A stretch of DNA of 64,000 nt from NCBI GenBank assembly GCA_947084935.1, contig CAMTUH010000004.1, positions 62,001-126,000 of the forward strand, read 5' to 3'. The position numbers and the translations under genes were made by a program. The notes under the pieces were generated by a model that was not told the DNA's origin, did no database searches, and saw only the letters and a list, made by a program, of their open reading frames with translations. Positions 32,769 through 41,896 of the stretch are shown here, piece after piece; position 1 is the first letter of the stretch, and every line of letters begins with the position of its first letter. The stretch is from CAMTUH01 sp947084935. GTDB lineage: Bacteria; Pseudomonadota; Gammaproteobacteria; Coxiellales; Coxiellaceae.

Positions 32769-34316
32769 ATGCGAACCGCTTTTAAAGTCATCGGCAGTAT
32801 CGTTGCCATCCTCATTGTCCTATTCATCGTTACCACGATCATCTTAACAAAAGTGGTCAATCCTAACGATTATAAAAATCGCATTAATCAAATGGTGTTT
32901 GATAAAACGGGCCGACACTTGCTCATCAAAGGCAATATGAGCTGGTCCTTTGTTCCTTGGCTCGGTATCGATTTAAAGAATGTCGCCGTCACAAACCCAT
33001 CCGACTTCCAAGGACCGAATTTCATGGATATGGACGAAATTAAAATTAACGTACGATTCTGGCCTTTACTGACTGGGAAAATGCAACTGGGAAACATCGC
33101 CATCGACCACGCGCGTGTTAACCTCATCACGAATAAAGCGGGAAATAGTAATTGGGCACAATGGAATAAGCCGGCTAACCCTGCAGCTCCTAGCACGCTT
33201 ACCACACCTACCCCACCCCAATTCAACCCAAAAAAATCTACCGCACCAATAAAAAATAAGACAACCAGCATGGACATTCAGCTTGGTAATATCGAGATCA
33301 ATGATTCCACGATTAACGTCATCGATCAAAAACAAAATACCACTTCTCAGTTTAGTGACTTTAATTTTAAAGTCATCCCACTTTCTACGTCTCCTTATTA
33401 TTCACTCCAGTGGAATTTTACGGCACAACCCAGCGGATCCAATGTAAAAATCAACGTCCGCGGCGCAGATCAAGCGTTTCTGGATTTTCCGAACAACCAT
33501 TTCTATTTTGATAAAGTTAATATCAATGCAAAAATCACTCGTCCTCGACTTCCTGATGTAAATACCTCTCTCACTGGAACGCTTGATATCGATTTAAATA
33601 AAGATACAGCATCTGCATCTCCCTTGACCATTGAAATTGCCAATATGAAAACCGTTGGGAAAATACAAGTCAGTCAATTATTACAAACCCCACAATATAT
33701 TATTCAATTGTCCGCAAACAATACCTCGATACAGCCTCTCGTAACAGCTCTGCGGGGAAGTAGCTTTATCGCAGGAAACTTATCGTTTAATACGGAACTG
33801 AACACCCGCGGAACAAATAAACAAGCGATTCTCAGTAATTTAAACGGCAAAGGCCAGATGACCGTCGATAACGGTGCTTTACTTGATGTAAATATTCAAA
33901 ATCTCCTCGCGCAAGGCGATGCGATTTTAAATCATAAACAACTCCCTCAAAATACGGGACCCAATCAAACTTCCTTTAAACAATTATCCGGATCTTTTGA
34001 GATTGACGACGGAATTCTCAATAACAATGATTTGAAATTAGATGGCGGCGAAGTGCAAGCAACGGGCAATGGTACCGTCAATCTAATTGACAATACCGTC
34101 AATTACGCTCTGGCAGCACAATATATGAAAAACGGATCTCAGTCGGCTGAATTTTCTGTGCCTATTCGTATTACCGGCAGTTTAACCTCGCCTTCGATTA
34201 AACCCGATTTTTCAAGTCTGGCGAGAAAAATTTTAACGAACGAGATCAAACAAAAAATTAAAGATTACACCAGCGGGATCGGCAAGCAATTTAATCTAAA
34301 TAAACTGCTTCATTAG
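32769..34316 (+). CDS. AsmA family envelope protein
   Basis: A 515-residue protein with one N-terminal membrane helix (FKVIGSIVAILIVLFIVTTIIL) and a long periplasmic beta-rich part. KTGRHLLIKGNMSWSFVPWLGIDLKNVAVTNP is the AsmA N-terminal signature, and GSFEIDDGILNNNDLKLDGGEVQATGNGTVNL the C-terminal one. Members span the envelope and are linked to phospholipid transport and outer-membrane assembly. The ATG follows GAGG. It is directly downstream of tRNA-Gly and 32 bases before mutY, so read-through is possible. Confidence 0.9.
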   Translation: MRTAFKVIGSIVAILIVLFIVTTIILTKVVNPNDYKNRINQMVFDKTGRHLLIKGNMSWSFVPWLGIDLKNVAVTNPSDFQGPNFMDMDEIKINVRFWPLLTGKMQLGNIAIDHARVNLITNKAGNSNWAQWNKPANPAAPSTLTTPTPPQFNPKKSTAPIKNKTTSMDIQLGNIEINDSTINVIDQKQNTTSQFSDFNFKVIPLSTSPYYSLQWNFTAQPSGSNVKINVRGADQAFLDFPNNHFYFDKVNINAKITRPRLPDVNTSLTGTLDIDLNKDTASASPLTIEIANMKTVGKIQVSQLLQTPQYIIQLSANNTSIQPLVTALRGSSFIAGNLSFNTELNTRGTNKQAILSNLNGKGQMTVDNGALLDVNIQNLLAQGDAILNHKQLPQNTGPNQTSFKQLSGSFEIDDGILNNNDLKLDGGEVQATGNGTVNLIDNTVNYALAAQYMKNGSQSAEFSVPIRITGSLTSPSIKPDFSSLARKILTNEIKQKIKDYTSGIGKQFNLNKLLH

Positions 34317-34348
34317 TTAATGGAAACCCATTCTGCCGTGTCATTGCT

Positions 34349-35398
34349 TTGAAATTCTCTTATAACCTCTTAAAATGGTTCGATCGCTTCGGGCGGCACG
34401 ACTTACCGTGGCAAAAAAACATTTCCGCCTACCGCGTTTGGATCTCTGAAATCATGCTGCAACAAACTCAAGTAGCTACAGTAATTCCCTACTTCAATCG
34501 TTTTATAAAAAAATTTCCGAATGTAAAAACATTAGCACTGGCGAACCAAGATGAAGTGTTATCACACTGGTCTGGCCTCGGTTATTACGCCCGCGCACGC
34601 CATTTACATCAAGCCGCACAAATTATTCATCAGAAATACCGCGGACGATTCCCCCAAACCATTGATGAACTCAGCGCACTACCCGGAATCGGGCGTTCAA
34701 CTGCCGGCGCTATTCTGTCGCTGGGCATGCACATCCCCGCTCCCATTTTAGATGGAAATGTGAAACGCGTATTGGCTCGTCACTGTGCACTTGACACACC
34801 ACTCAATCAACCAGCCACTCAAAAAAAACTCTGGGAATTATCAGAAAAATTCACACCAAAAAAACGCTGCTGGGATTACAATCAAGCGATGATGGATTTG
34901 GGTGCGATGATCTGTACTCGATCTCAACCTAAATGCACTTTGTGTCCTTTAGAAAAAACCTGTCAAGCGTTTGCAGCGAATACTCCAACAAAATATCCAG
35001 TAAAAGCACTTAAAACAAAACGACCACAAAAAAGCGTGCATCTGCTTATTCTGCAAAATAAACACGGCGCCGTGTTTATTGAAAAGCGCCCGCCCGTAGG
35101 AATTTGGGGTGGATTGTGGAGCTTTCCGGAATGCCCTACCGACACGAATCTCAAAGACTGGTGCCTCCATCACTTACACATGGATATATCAGTAAAAAAG
35201 CGCTTAAATGCGTTCACCCACCGCTTCAGCCATTTTGATCTCGATATTAATCCCCTTTTGCTGAATGCAACGCCATCCCGCTCAGCAGTAATGGATAATT
35301 CTCAAGCTATGTGGTATAAAATAACCGACCCATTACCGGGTGGAATTGCCACACCCATTCAACGCTTAATTACAGAGTTAAAAACTAACGCCACATGA
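34349..35398 (+). CDS. mutY: A/G-specific adenine glycosylase
   Basis: Removes adenine mispaired with 8-oxoguanine. Catalytic Glu34 in EIMLQQTQV, helix-hairpin-helix LPGIGRSTAGAIL (111-123) with Asp135 in LDGNVKR, and the iron-sulfur ligands Cys189, 196, 199 and 205 (spacing 6-2-5) are all in place; residues after about 240 form the Nudix-like 8-oxoG reader. The only good start is a TTG (LKFSYNLL) without a clear ribosome-binding site, so expression may be low or read-through driven. It overlaps yggX by four bases, a conserved pairing. Confidence 0.94.
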   Translation: MKFSYNLLKWFDRFGRHDLPWQKNISAYRVWISEIMLQQTQVATVIPYFNRFIKKFPNVKTLALANQDEVLSHWSGLGYYARARHLHQAAQIIHQKYRGRFPQTIDELSALPGIGRSTAGAILSLGMHIPAPILDGNVKRVLARHCALDTPLNQPATQKKLWELSEKFTPKKRCWDYNQAMMDLGAMICTRSQPKCTLCPLEKTCQAFAANTPTKYPVKALKTKRPQKSVHLLILQNKHGAVFIEKRPPVGIWGGLWSFPECPTDTNLKDWCLHHLHMDISVKKRLNAFTHRFSHFDLDINPLLLNATPSRSAVMDNSQAMWYKITDPLPGGIATPIQRLITELKTNAT

Positions 35399-35667
35399 CC
35401 CGACGTATTTTTTGCCAGAAATTGCAACAAGAAGCCGAAGGATTGGATGCACCTCCCTACCCCGGCGAGTTAGGTGAGCGCATCTATAATCATATTTCCA
35501 AAGCGGCTTGGCAAACGTGGTTGAATCAACAGACCATGCTCATTAACGAGTATCGATTAAATTTAATGGACCCGAAATCCCGACAATTCTTGAGAGAGGA
35601 AACCGAAAAATTTTTATTCGGGACCGGTAGCACAGCGCCACCCGGCTTCACTGCACCCAGCGAATAA
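35395..35667 (+). CDS. yggX: Fe(II)-trafficking / oxidative damage protection protein YggX
   Basis: A 90-residue protein, TRRIFCQKLQQEAEGLDAPPYPG at the start with the conserved Cys7, then WQTWLNQQTMLINEYRLNLMDP and the helical end. Known to protect iron-sulfur proteins from oxidation and to lower DNA damage, which explains its coupling to mutY by ATGA overlap. The C-terminal STAPPGFTAPSE tail is a little longer than in E. coli. Confidence 0.95.
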   Translation: MTRRIFCQKLQQEAEGLDAPPYPGELGERIYNHISKAAWQTWLNQQTMLINEYRLNLMDPKSRQFLREETEKFLFGTGSTAPPGFTAPSE

Positions 35668-35740
35668 TTCAGCCCTTGCAAGTATACAAGGCTTAATATA
35701 GGATCACTAAATCCTCATGCCTCATTGAAAGGAGTCGGAT

Positions 35741-36364
35741 ATGGTTAAATGGAAGCACGCTTTCCTCACCCTATTTACTCTATCTGCAATTTCTTTATTT
35801 CCGCTCAATGCCTTCAGTCTATCGGCAAACACGGACGATACTGAGTTATACACCGCCGCTTTAACCGTAAACAACGTCACGCATGAACTTTTTAAGCCGG
35901 GAGATACTCGGGCGCCACAGCCTTTTTATAAAGATTTTTGTAAGAATGAACACTCCGTCCCATACTCTGACGCAAAAGGCAATGCCACTTTGTGGTATAA
36001 CAAAAAAACGAATCAGCTCTGGTTTGCCTTTAGTTATACGGGCTTAAGCGGATCGCCCATTATGATGCACTTCCATTTAGGAAAAAGCGGGCAACACGGT
36101 CCGATTGTGCAAACCATTTGTGGCCAACCGCCGCCGAATAATCCTGCGTTAGGTTCTTCGCGAAACGCACTGGTTAAGAGCGTATGCCCAAAAGGTACCT
36201 CGGGTTTTATCCTGGGACATTATACGCTCAACGGCAATTCCAGCCTCAAACTAACTCGTGACGACGAAATAAAAACCCTAGAAAATAGCGGACTTTACCT
36301 CAATATTCATACGTGCCTCAACGAGCAAGGTGAATTACGAGGGCAAATTAAGCCGCTTAACTAA
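35741..36364 (+). CDS. Secreted CHRD domain protein
   Basis: A 207-residue protein starting after GGAGTCGG with a signal peptide ending near FSLSA. The CHRD domain is readable from LYTAALTVNNV through GNATLWYNKKTNQLWFAF, MMHFHLGKSGQHGPIV to YLNIHTCLNEQGELRGQI. This fold is known from chordin and from bacterial secreted proteins of unclear use. Four Cys could pair. The gene lies upstream of the rhodanese gene, 18 bases between stop and start, so they may share a transcript. Confidence 0.85.
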   Translation: MVKWKHAFLTLFTLSAISLFPLNAFSLSANTDDTELYTAALTVNNVTHELFKPGDTRAPQPFYKDFCKNEHSVPYSDAKGNATLWYNKKTNQLWFAFSYTGLSGSPIMMHFHLGKSGQHGPIVQTICGQPPPNNPALGSSRNALVKSVCPKGTSGFILGHYTLNGNSSLKLTRDDEIKTLENSGLYLNIHTCLNEQGELRGQIKPLN

Positions 36365-36382
36365 CTTTTCTTGGAGGACACC

Positions 36383-36760
36383 ATGAAATCCACGCTTACT
36401 CGCAATACCGAAAAGGCCAAAGAATACTTTGAAAACAAGATGGCCTTTACAACAGGCCCCGTCGAAGCTGAGGCCATGCTAAAAAAGAATTCCGACATGC
36501 AGATCGTAGATGTCCGATACGCCGACGACTACAAAAAGGGCCATGTTCCTGGGGCAGTCAGTCTGCCTCCCGAAGAATGGCCCAAAGCTGCTGAAAAGCT
36601 CGATAAGAATAAAATCAATATTATTTATTGCTATTCCCACGTCTGCCACCTCGCTGCTCGGGCAGCCGCAAAGTTCGCCGCCCTCGGCTACCCCGTTATG
36701 GAGATGGACGGGGGCTTTAAGGCCTGGGTAGACCATAAGCTTAAGGTTGAAAAGCCTTAG
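36383..36760 (+). CDS. Rhodanese-like domain protein
   Basis: A 125-residue protein starting at MKSTLTRN after TTGGAGG. IVDVRYADDYKKGHVPGAVSLPPEEW is the rhodanese N-motif (DVR 43-45), and the active-site loop starts with Cys83 in IYCYSHVCHLAARAA. A sulfur-transfer or redox role at a cysteine persulfide is expected. There is a second Cys five residues later, so a disulfide instead of a persulfide is possible. No signal peptide, hence cytoplasmic. Confidence 0.9.
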   Translation: MKSTLTRNTEKAKEYFENKMAFTTGPVEAEAMLKKNSDMQIVDVRYADDYKKGHVPGAVSLPPEEWPKAAEKLDKNKINIIYCYSHVCHLAARAAAKFAALGYPVMEMDGGFKAWVDHKLKVEKP

Positions 36761-36791
36761 CCCTTGCCTCCTAATTAATTTACCGATTTAA

Positions 36792-36819
36792 AAATACGTT
36801 AAGGGTTATTAACGTATTT
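36792..36819. promoter_or_regulatory. 11-bp inverted repeat upstream of the 328-residue unknown protein
   Basis: AAATACGTTAA-GGGTTA-TTAACGTATTT is a perfect dyad followed by TATTAT (36826-36831), a plausible -10. It lies 46 bases before the start of the downstream gene and could be an operator or a hairpin ending the rhodanese transcript; no T-run supports the second. Confidence 0.45.
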
Positions 36820-36864
36820 ATATTGTATTATGGGGCAATAGTACTTAACTTTTGAGGCTTGCTT

Positions 36865-37851
36865 ATGAGTAAAAGAGCACATAATTATGATCCCCGCTCC
36901 GTTGTTCCGGGAAAAACCTCTCGCGACACAACAATCAAACGAAGATTAGCAAGTGTAGATAAGCTCCAAAATGTATCCTACGCTACTTATCGTGACGACC
37001 TGTTTTATCAAGCCATTAAAGCATGGGGCGGTGCTAAAGGGGAAAGGAAGGCACTGAAATTTAATGAAGCCCTAGAGCTAGCCAAAGATCTCACGCACCC
37101 TTTCGATGCTGTAGATTACTTTCCTAAAACTTTCGAAAAAAATCCGCAGGCATTAGAAGATTTAAAAAATGCACGAGCGCAAGCGCTTTATCAAGAATTA
37201 AAAAACACTACTAATAGTCATGAAAACCTAAAAAAGTTTGACGCACAAATCCATGAGGGGATTTTTCTTTTTAAAAAAAAACTTTATGACTTGTTCAAAA
37301 ATGAATTAACTCCTTCTTCGCAGGATGAACCCTCTATTTTATCAGAAGAAGAAAAATTTGAATTACTCGAAAAAACGGTCGATCACACTAACTTATTAGG
37401 CCATGTTTTTTCACAACATCAAGATTTAATTCACTTCGAGAAAACAAAAACTCAGATAGCGATAGAAACAGAATACGCGATCAGACTATTTAACCGCTTA
37501 CGAGAAATCAGAGTTACTTCAAAAGAAGATAATGAGCAAAATATAAAGGAAATTGACAATCTAATTAAAAAAGGGGAAATGTATAAAAAGCTACTGAGTA
37601 ATCATTTAGAAACAATAATGAAATCTAAAAATACTCAAGATGATGAAAAATATGCGCTTCGAGATGCCATTGTTGAAAAAGATGAACAAGGTAAGCCTAC
37701 AACCGCGTTGGGAAAAGTACTTTGGGGTGAAGAAAGTCCCTCTTTCCTGTCTTTCTTTTCTGGCACACTCGACGAGAAATTATCTACGCGGCTTACTGGA
37801 TACATTGAGTCTAGTAGTAGTAGGAGGCATCAGAATTCTTCCCATTCTTAA
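36865..37851 (+). CDS. Charged helical protein of unknown function
   Basis: A 328-residue soluble protein without signal peptide or membrane segments, starting at MSKRAHNYDPRSVV after GAGG. It is rich in Lys, Glu, Asn and Leu with long stretches likely to be helical or coiled-coil (FKKKLYDLFKNELT, EDNEQNIKEIDNLIKKGEMY). The end is Ser/Arg-rich (IESSSSRRHQNSSHS). I recognise no domain. In Legionellales such stand-alone charged proteins are sometimes Dot/Icm effectors; nothing in the sequence proves this. Own promoter and dyad upstream. Confidence 0.75.
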   Translation: MSKRAHNYDPRSVVPGKTSRDTTIKRRLASVDKLQNVSYATYRDDLFYQAIKAWGGAKGERKALKFNEALELAKDLTHPFDAVDYFPKTFEKNPQALEDLKNARAQALYQELKNTTNSHENLKKFDAQIHEGIFLFKKKLYDLFKNELTPSSQDEPSILSEEEKFELLEKTVDHTNLLGHVFSQHQDLIHFEKTKTQIAIETEYAIRLFNRLREIRVTSKEDNEQNIKEIDNLIKKGEMYKKLLSNHLETIMKSKNTQDDEKYALRDAIVEKDEQGKPTTALGKVLWGEESPSFLSFFSGTLDEKLSTRLTGYIESSSSRRHQNSSHS

Positions 37852-37906
37852 TGAGAGAATAGATTTTTAGTGGAAATCTGTTACCCTATCCTTCACTGTT
37901 AAGGAA

Positions 37907-38117
<211 letters not shown>

Positions 38118-38261
38118 CAAAATCAATCACTTACCGCTTTTTGCCCCCCGCTGTTCACAATTTGTCCCCGGGGGCGTTTTGTGGGACAGCAACTTCTAGA
38201 CGAAAAACCCATGAGCGAGATAATGAAGCTAAAAAACACAACTTTATTTAAGGCAGACACC

Positions 38262-39122
38262 ATGATCAATTTTAAAATTAATCCGGATTTACTTTTTACA
38301 CCAGGAGACAAACCAGAACGGTTTGCCAAAGCCGTTGACGTAGACGCGAGTGGAATCATCATCGACTTGGAAGACGGTGTCGCTCAAAAAGATAAGGATT
38401 TAGCACGAAATAATGTTATTAACTATTTATCTTCCAGAGAAAATAAAAAAATTATTACCCTTATTCGAATTAATCATTTAACGACTCAAGCGGGCCTTGA
38501 AGATCTCTTGGCGCTGTCACGCTCGACCATTTATTTCGATGCGTTGATACATCCTAAAACGGAGTCTCCAGAAGAAATCAATGCGATCAGCGAAATTTTA
38601 GAGAAAAAACACAATGCTCTGCCCATTTTCGCTCTGATCGAGACAAGTCAAGGATTAACCGACATCGATCGCATCGTTGAAAATAGCACTCATTTAGCTG
38701 GATTGATGTTCGGCGCTGCCGATTATGCAGTGGATGTAAACTCCGCAATCACGTTGAATGCCTTATTGTTAGCGCGTATGAAAATCGTGCAAGCCGCGGC
38801 ACTAAAAAAATTGGCGAGTTACGATTCGCCCTACTTTGACTTCCACAATGACGCGGGTTTAGTCGATGAAACTAGCCACGTCAAAGAACTCGGTTTTACT
38901 GGCAAAGCCGCCATTCACCCCAAACAAATTGACCTCATTAAAAAAACCTTCAAACCCACGGACGAGGCTTATCAAGAGGCGCAGGCCATGATTGACGTAT
39001 ATGACAAAGTGCATGGTGAGGCGTGTCAATACAAAGGGAAAATGATTGACGTTCCGGTTTACGCAAAAGCGAAACAAATCGTCGAACTGTATGAAAACCT
39101 ACAACACAGTGCCACTAGATAA
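38262..39122 (+). CDS. CitE-like acyl-CoA lyase (HpcH/HpaI family)
   Basis: A TIM-barrel C-C lyase of 286 residues. LLFTPGDKPERFAKAVD (phosphate/CoA binding), IIIDLEDGVAQKDKDLAR (metal acids), LIRINHLTT, FALIETSQGLTDI, LMFGAADYAVDV and AAIHPKQI are the CitE motifs. No citF or citD neighbour, so it is a stand-alone member, probably acting on malyl-CoA, citramalyl-CoA or related esters; in some bacteria such proteins clear itaconyl-CoA-derived citramalyl-CoA. The start is chosen from family similarity; in-frame ATGs at 38211 and 38223 are alternatives. Confidence 0.85.
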   Translation: MINFKINPDLLFTPGDKPERFAKAVDVDASGIIIDLEDGVAQKDKDLARNNVINYLSSRENKKIITLIRINHLTTQAGLEDLLALSRSTIYFDALIHPKTESPEEINAISEILEKKHNALPIFALIETSQGLTDIDRIVENSTHLAGLMFGAADYAVDVNSAITLNALLLARMKIVQAAALKKLASYDSPYFDFHNDAGLVDETSHVKELGFTGKAAIHPKQIDLIKKTFKPTDEAYQEAQAMIDVYDKVHGEACQYKGKMIDVPVYAKAKQIVELYENLQHSATR

Positions 39123-39376
39123 GAAAAAATGAACGCCATCATCCTATTGTCCATCATTTCACGGGTGACGGGCAGTGGCTCAGGAAACGGTGTGACTGCT
39201 TCATATTAGAAGAATGGCCATGGCCGCGCACCAATAATTTATATAATCAATATGTTATATAACAAATCGAAGAAAGGACATTCTATACATGCGAACCTTC
39301 CTTCAAGGCATAATTTGTACATTTTTTGTCCATTCCATGCTATATTATTCAGTAATCGCCAAAAGAGAGTACGAGT

Positions 39377-39808
39377 ATGAAAATCCTGCTAAAAACCCTC
39401 GTTTGCTTTATATCGTTGTGTGCCAGCTCAAGTCTCTTGGCTGGGACATTAACCGTCCAAAAAGCCGTCTGGAATAATCAACATATTCCTGAAGAAAAAC
39501 TCTTCGCCATCAAGGCTACGATAACCTCGTACAGCGTTGAACAAACGCGCACGGTTCACGTTCCCCCTTTCAAACGTGGAAACGAAGTAATTGTCGCTCC
39601 AGGCACCACCATCAGCAACATGAACTTGACTATTACGCACGATCATATAATTAATGGAAGTTTTAAGTGGTGTTGGAAAATATCCAGCGGTCAGGCCTGT
39701 GGGAATATTCCTCTCGTTGGAATCTATAACCCAATCACCGGTACCTATAACATCGCAAATGCTAACTCACCAAGCTCGTGGTACATGGTGCTCACTCGAA
39801 CTGACTGA
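39377..39808 (+). CDS. Small secreted protein of unknown function
   Basis: A 143-residue protein beginning MKILLKTLVCFISLCASSSLLAG, a clear signal peptide. The mature part is beta-like, Thr/Val/Ile-rich, with two Cys (WCWKISSGQACGN) close together, likely one disulfide. The 254 bases upstream contain a TATAAT and a dyad TTATATAA-N8-TTATATAA, so it has its own promoter. Its end abuts the convergent ABM gene. No family known to me. Confidence 0.72.
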   Translation: MKILLKTLVCFISLCASSSLLAGTLTVQKAVWNNQHIPEEKLFAIKATITSYSVEQTRTVHVPPFKRGNEVIVAPGTTISNMNLTITHDHIINGSFKWCWKISSGQACGNIPLVGIYNPITGTYNIANANSPSSWYMVLTRTD

Positions 39809-40108
39809 TCACAAAATCTGCCAATAAGTCTTCGGTGACTGCTGCTCAAACATTTCGTGAGAGAGTTTCTTTTTAAACTCAGCCACCTCAGGCTTTTTGT
39901 TATGCTCTTCAAATGTTTGCTCGCTTTTCCAAACGGAATACATCATAAATTCCCGCGAATCCCGCGTAGACTGATGAATATTGTAAATAACGCACCCTTT
40001 ATCTCGACGCGAGTGCATCATTAAGCGCTTCAAATAATCTTTCACGTAATCTTCCATGCCAGCTTTTGCGACACCTGCCACCATGATCGTAAAAAGTTTT
40101 TCCGCCAT
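39809..40108 (-). CDS. Antibiotic biosynthesis monooxygenase (ABM) domain protein
   Basis: A 99-residue single ABM domain: LFTIMVAGVAKAGMEDYVKDYLKRLM, the RDKGCVIYNIHQSTRD strand pair with Arg and Asn, FMMYSVWKSEQTFEEHNKKPEVAEF at the end. Quinol-type or small-ring oxygenases are known in the family. This is the second ABM gene in the window (first at 7805); they are only distantly alike, so not a recent duplication. Standing alone, it could be a house-keeping enzyme such as a quinol monooxygenase. Confidence 0.85.
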   Translation of the reverse strand: MAEKLFTIMVAGVAKAGMEDYVKDYLKRLMMHSRRDKGCVIYNIHQSTRDSREFMMYSVWKSEQTFEEHNKKPEVAEFKKKLSHEMFEQQSPKTYWQIL

Positions 40109-40149
40109 ACAACCTCCTTGATTAAATTTGCTTTATTATACCAGGGTAA

Positions 40150-40668
40150 TCAGTTTTCGGCTCCTTTTGATACTTTTTGGCGCCGAAACCAATTTGTTAA
40201 GTAGCTTTTTGCCAGGGATTTGCTGTAAACAATCAAGACATTTTCGGCGTTATACCGTTGCGCGGCGATGGTGTAATTAAACGATCCGGTTTCCACGATG
40301 GATTCATCGACGACCATTACTTTATTGTGCGCGATATCGAGTCCGTCGTCGTTCCACACGGGAATGTGGTTTCTCATTAACAAGCGCGACGCCGAATAAT
40401 GTTCGCCAGTAAACTGACTCTTATCCAAAATTACAAAGACTTTGACGCCGCGTTTCTGCGCGCGAATAAGCGCTCGCGCGATGTAATTGGCCGTAAATGA
40501 ATAGCCCTGTAAATAAATGCTTTTTTTGGCTTGATTAATTACCGCGACAATGTCGCCCGTGCAATTTTGGTACGGTGTAAAGCAAACAGTGTACTTCGTG
40601 CCGGGTTCAAATACCTCCGCTTGTGCGGTCGATAAAAAAAATAAAAACAAAATCACAAGGGTTTTCAT
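40150..40668 (-). CDS. Secreted phospholipase D-family nuclease (Nuc-like)
   Basis: A 172-residue protein with a signal peptide (TLVILFLFFLSTAQA) and one HKD motif, HNKVMVVDESIVETGSFN, the single-motif form that dimerises in Nuc endonuclease. GTKYTVCFTPYQNCTGDIV and ALIRAQKRGVKVFVILDKSQ are the matching early strands. Relatives are periplasmic or secreted nucleases or phospholipases; in Gram-negative pathogens small PLD proteins sometimes act outside the cell. Two Cys near the N-terminus may bridge. A GTAGCC-type half repeat lies upstream. Confidence 0.88.
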   Translation of the reverse strand: MKTLVILFLFFLSTAQAEVFEPGTKYTVCFTPYQNCTGDIVAVINQAKKSIYLQGYSFTANYIARALIRAQKRGVKVFVILDKSQFTGEHYSASRLLMRNHIPVWNDDGLDIAHNKVMVVDESIVETGSFNYTIAAQRYNAENVLIVYSKSLAKSYLTNWFRRQKVSKGAEN

Positions 40669-40716
40669 AACTCTTCCTTATTCACCTTCCGTTCAGAAAT
40701 TCCTACAATTTAATTC

Positions 40717-40761
40717 GTAGCCTGGGTGAAGCTCCGCTTCGGAGCGTAACCCGGGAATTTC
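40717..40761. repeat. GTAGCC-type half repeat with hairpin
   Basis: Opens GTAGCCTGGGTGAAGC, contains CTCCGCTTCGGAG (stem CTCCG/CGGAG) and ends near ACCCGGGAATTTC, matching the left half of the units at 23949 and 54342. Only half is present, ahead of the divergent PLD-family and Fur-box genes. Confidence 0.65.
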
Positions 40762-40814
40762 CAGATTTTAATTTTATCATGCCCTCATACGACTAACACG
40801 AAACCCTTGCAAAT

Positions 40815-40833
40815 GAAAATAAGAATCATTATC
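40815..40833. promoter_or_regulatory. Fur-box-like site
   Basis: GAAAATAAGAATCATTATC agrees with the 19-bp Fur consensus GATAATGATAATCATTATC at 16 of 19 positions, including an uninterrupted run of ten. It lies 37 bases before the ATG of the His-rich membrane protein gene, where repressor-bound iron would block transcription. This is by far the best match to a known operator in the window. Confidence 0.65.
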
Positions 40834-40870
40834 ATTTGGAACTTATAAATTTATCTACAGGAATTTATTT

Positions 40871-41896
40871 ATGCGGAAATATATAATCACGGGTACAAGC
40901 ACCCTGGTAGGAATCGTTTCTTCGTTCATTTTTTACTCTGCTTCTGCTGGTAACTCTGCGCCATTCGATTTTAGCGCTAACACGGCCCTTAAAATCACGA
41001 TCCTGGCTCTGTCGGGGCTGGTGGGTATCAACGAATTCTTTGAAATGACTGACCACATCAGCCACGATCATAAAGAATTCTCGGGCTCAAACGATCAAAC
41101 ACACCTGATTTCCGAACAGGAAACTAATTACAACAGCATTGATAATAGACAAGATGTCCCCATCGAAACTTCACCGGAGCCTTCCTGTTCACCCCAACAG
41201 CGCCTAGGCAAAATAGTCACTACCGCAGCAGTCTCACCTTTCCTCTTAGCCGCTTTTTATGGATTATTTCTTCAAAGCGCATCTCTAATGGAATCGGTTG
41301 GAATAACTGATGAAACCACTCAACAATTATTCGCTCTTATCCCTGCGGCTATTTTAGGAGTTCGATTCATGGCCATCCCCGTCATGCACACGCTCAAAAA
41401 TATTTGGGGCGGCCACGAAGAATTCACCGCGAGAGTCACGGGTGCACAAGGCAAGATTGATTTATTCCGTTCACCGAAATTGCGAATCCCTGTGTTTCTA
41501 ATTTTTTGCGGGACCCACTTAGCAGAAGCCGCTTTATTATCGAATGAAATTAAAGAGGGATGGATTCAAATTCTCAGCATCATTGGCCTGACGCTTGGCC
41601 GAGCCGTCGCTCACTTAGACCACACCGATGCTATGCCAAACGCGTATCGGGATTGGCGGGATCGTCCCAGTAACGCACGCTGGCTGACTGCCGGAACAGG
41701 CCTGACTTCGGGCGTAGTCCACGCCTCACCGGCCATCATCAGCGCCATTTATTTTTGGGATGAATTTGACGATTCACTGCTCCAACCATTGATCCAACTG
41801 CTAATGTTAGCGTCCATCTTCATTGAAAGCTTAACGGGCACATTAGAGCACCAACAACACGGCGGACGATACATTGCCGGTTGCTTAGGAATGTAA
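40871..41896 (+). CDS. Multi-pass membrane protein with His-rich segment, probably iron-regulated
   Basis: A 341-residue protein with about six to seven hydrophobic segments and a cytoplasmic or periplasmic loop near residues 58-115 carrying TDHISHDHKEF. Further His occur at VMHTLK, CGTHLAEA, AHLDHTDAM and LEHQQHGG. I know no family. A Fur-box-like site 37 bases upstream suggests that iron shortage induces it. His/Asp/Glu-rich loops and membrane helices fit a metal transporter or sensor; this is inference. It overlaps the convergent PAP2 gene by 12 bases. Confidence 0.75.
   Translation: MRKYIITGTSTLVGIVSSFIFYSASAGNSAPFDFSANTALKITILALSGLVGINEFFEMTDHISHDHKEFSGSNDQTHLISEQETNYNSIDNRQDVPIETSPEPSCSPQQRLGKIVTTAAVSPFLLAAFYGLFLQSASLMESVGITDETTQQLFALIPAAILGVRFMAIPVMHTLKNIWGGHEEFTARVTGAQGKIDLFRSPKLRIPVFLIFCGTHLAEAALLSNEIKEGWIQILSIIGLTLGRAVAHLDHTDAMPNAYRDWRDRPSNARWLTAGTGLTSGVVHASPAIISAIYFWDEFDDSLLQPLIQLLMLASIFIESLTGTLEHQQHGGRYIAGCLGM

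Noticed and set aside
39289..39477. Frame of 62 codons with a possible GGAC ribosome-binding site
   Set aside because: It overlaps the start and signal peptide of the gene at 39377 in another frame, and its product has no family features. The overlapping gene has the better signal sequence.
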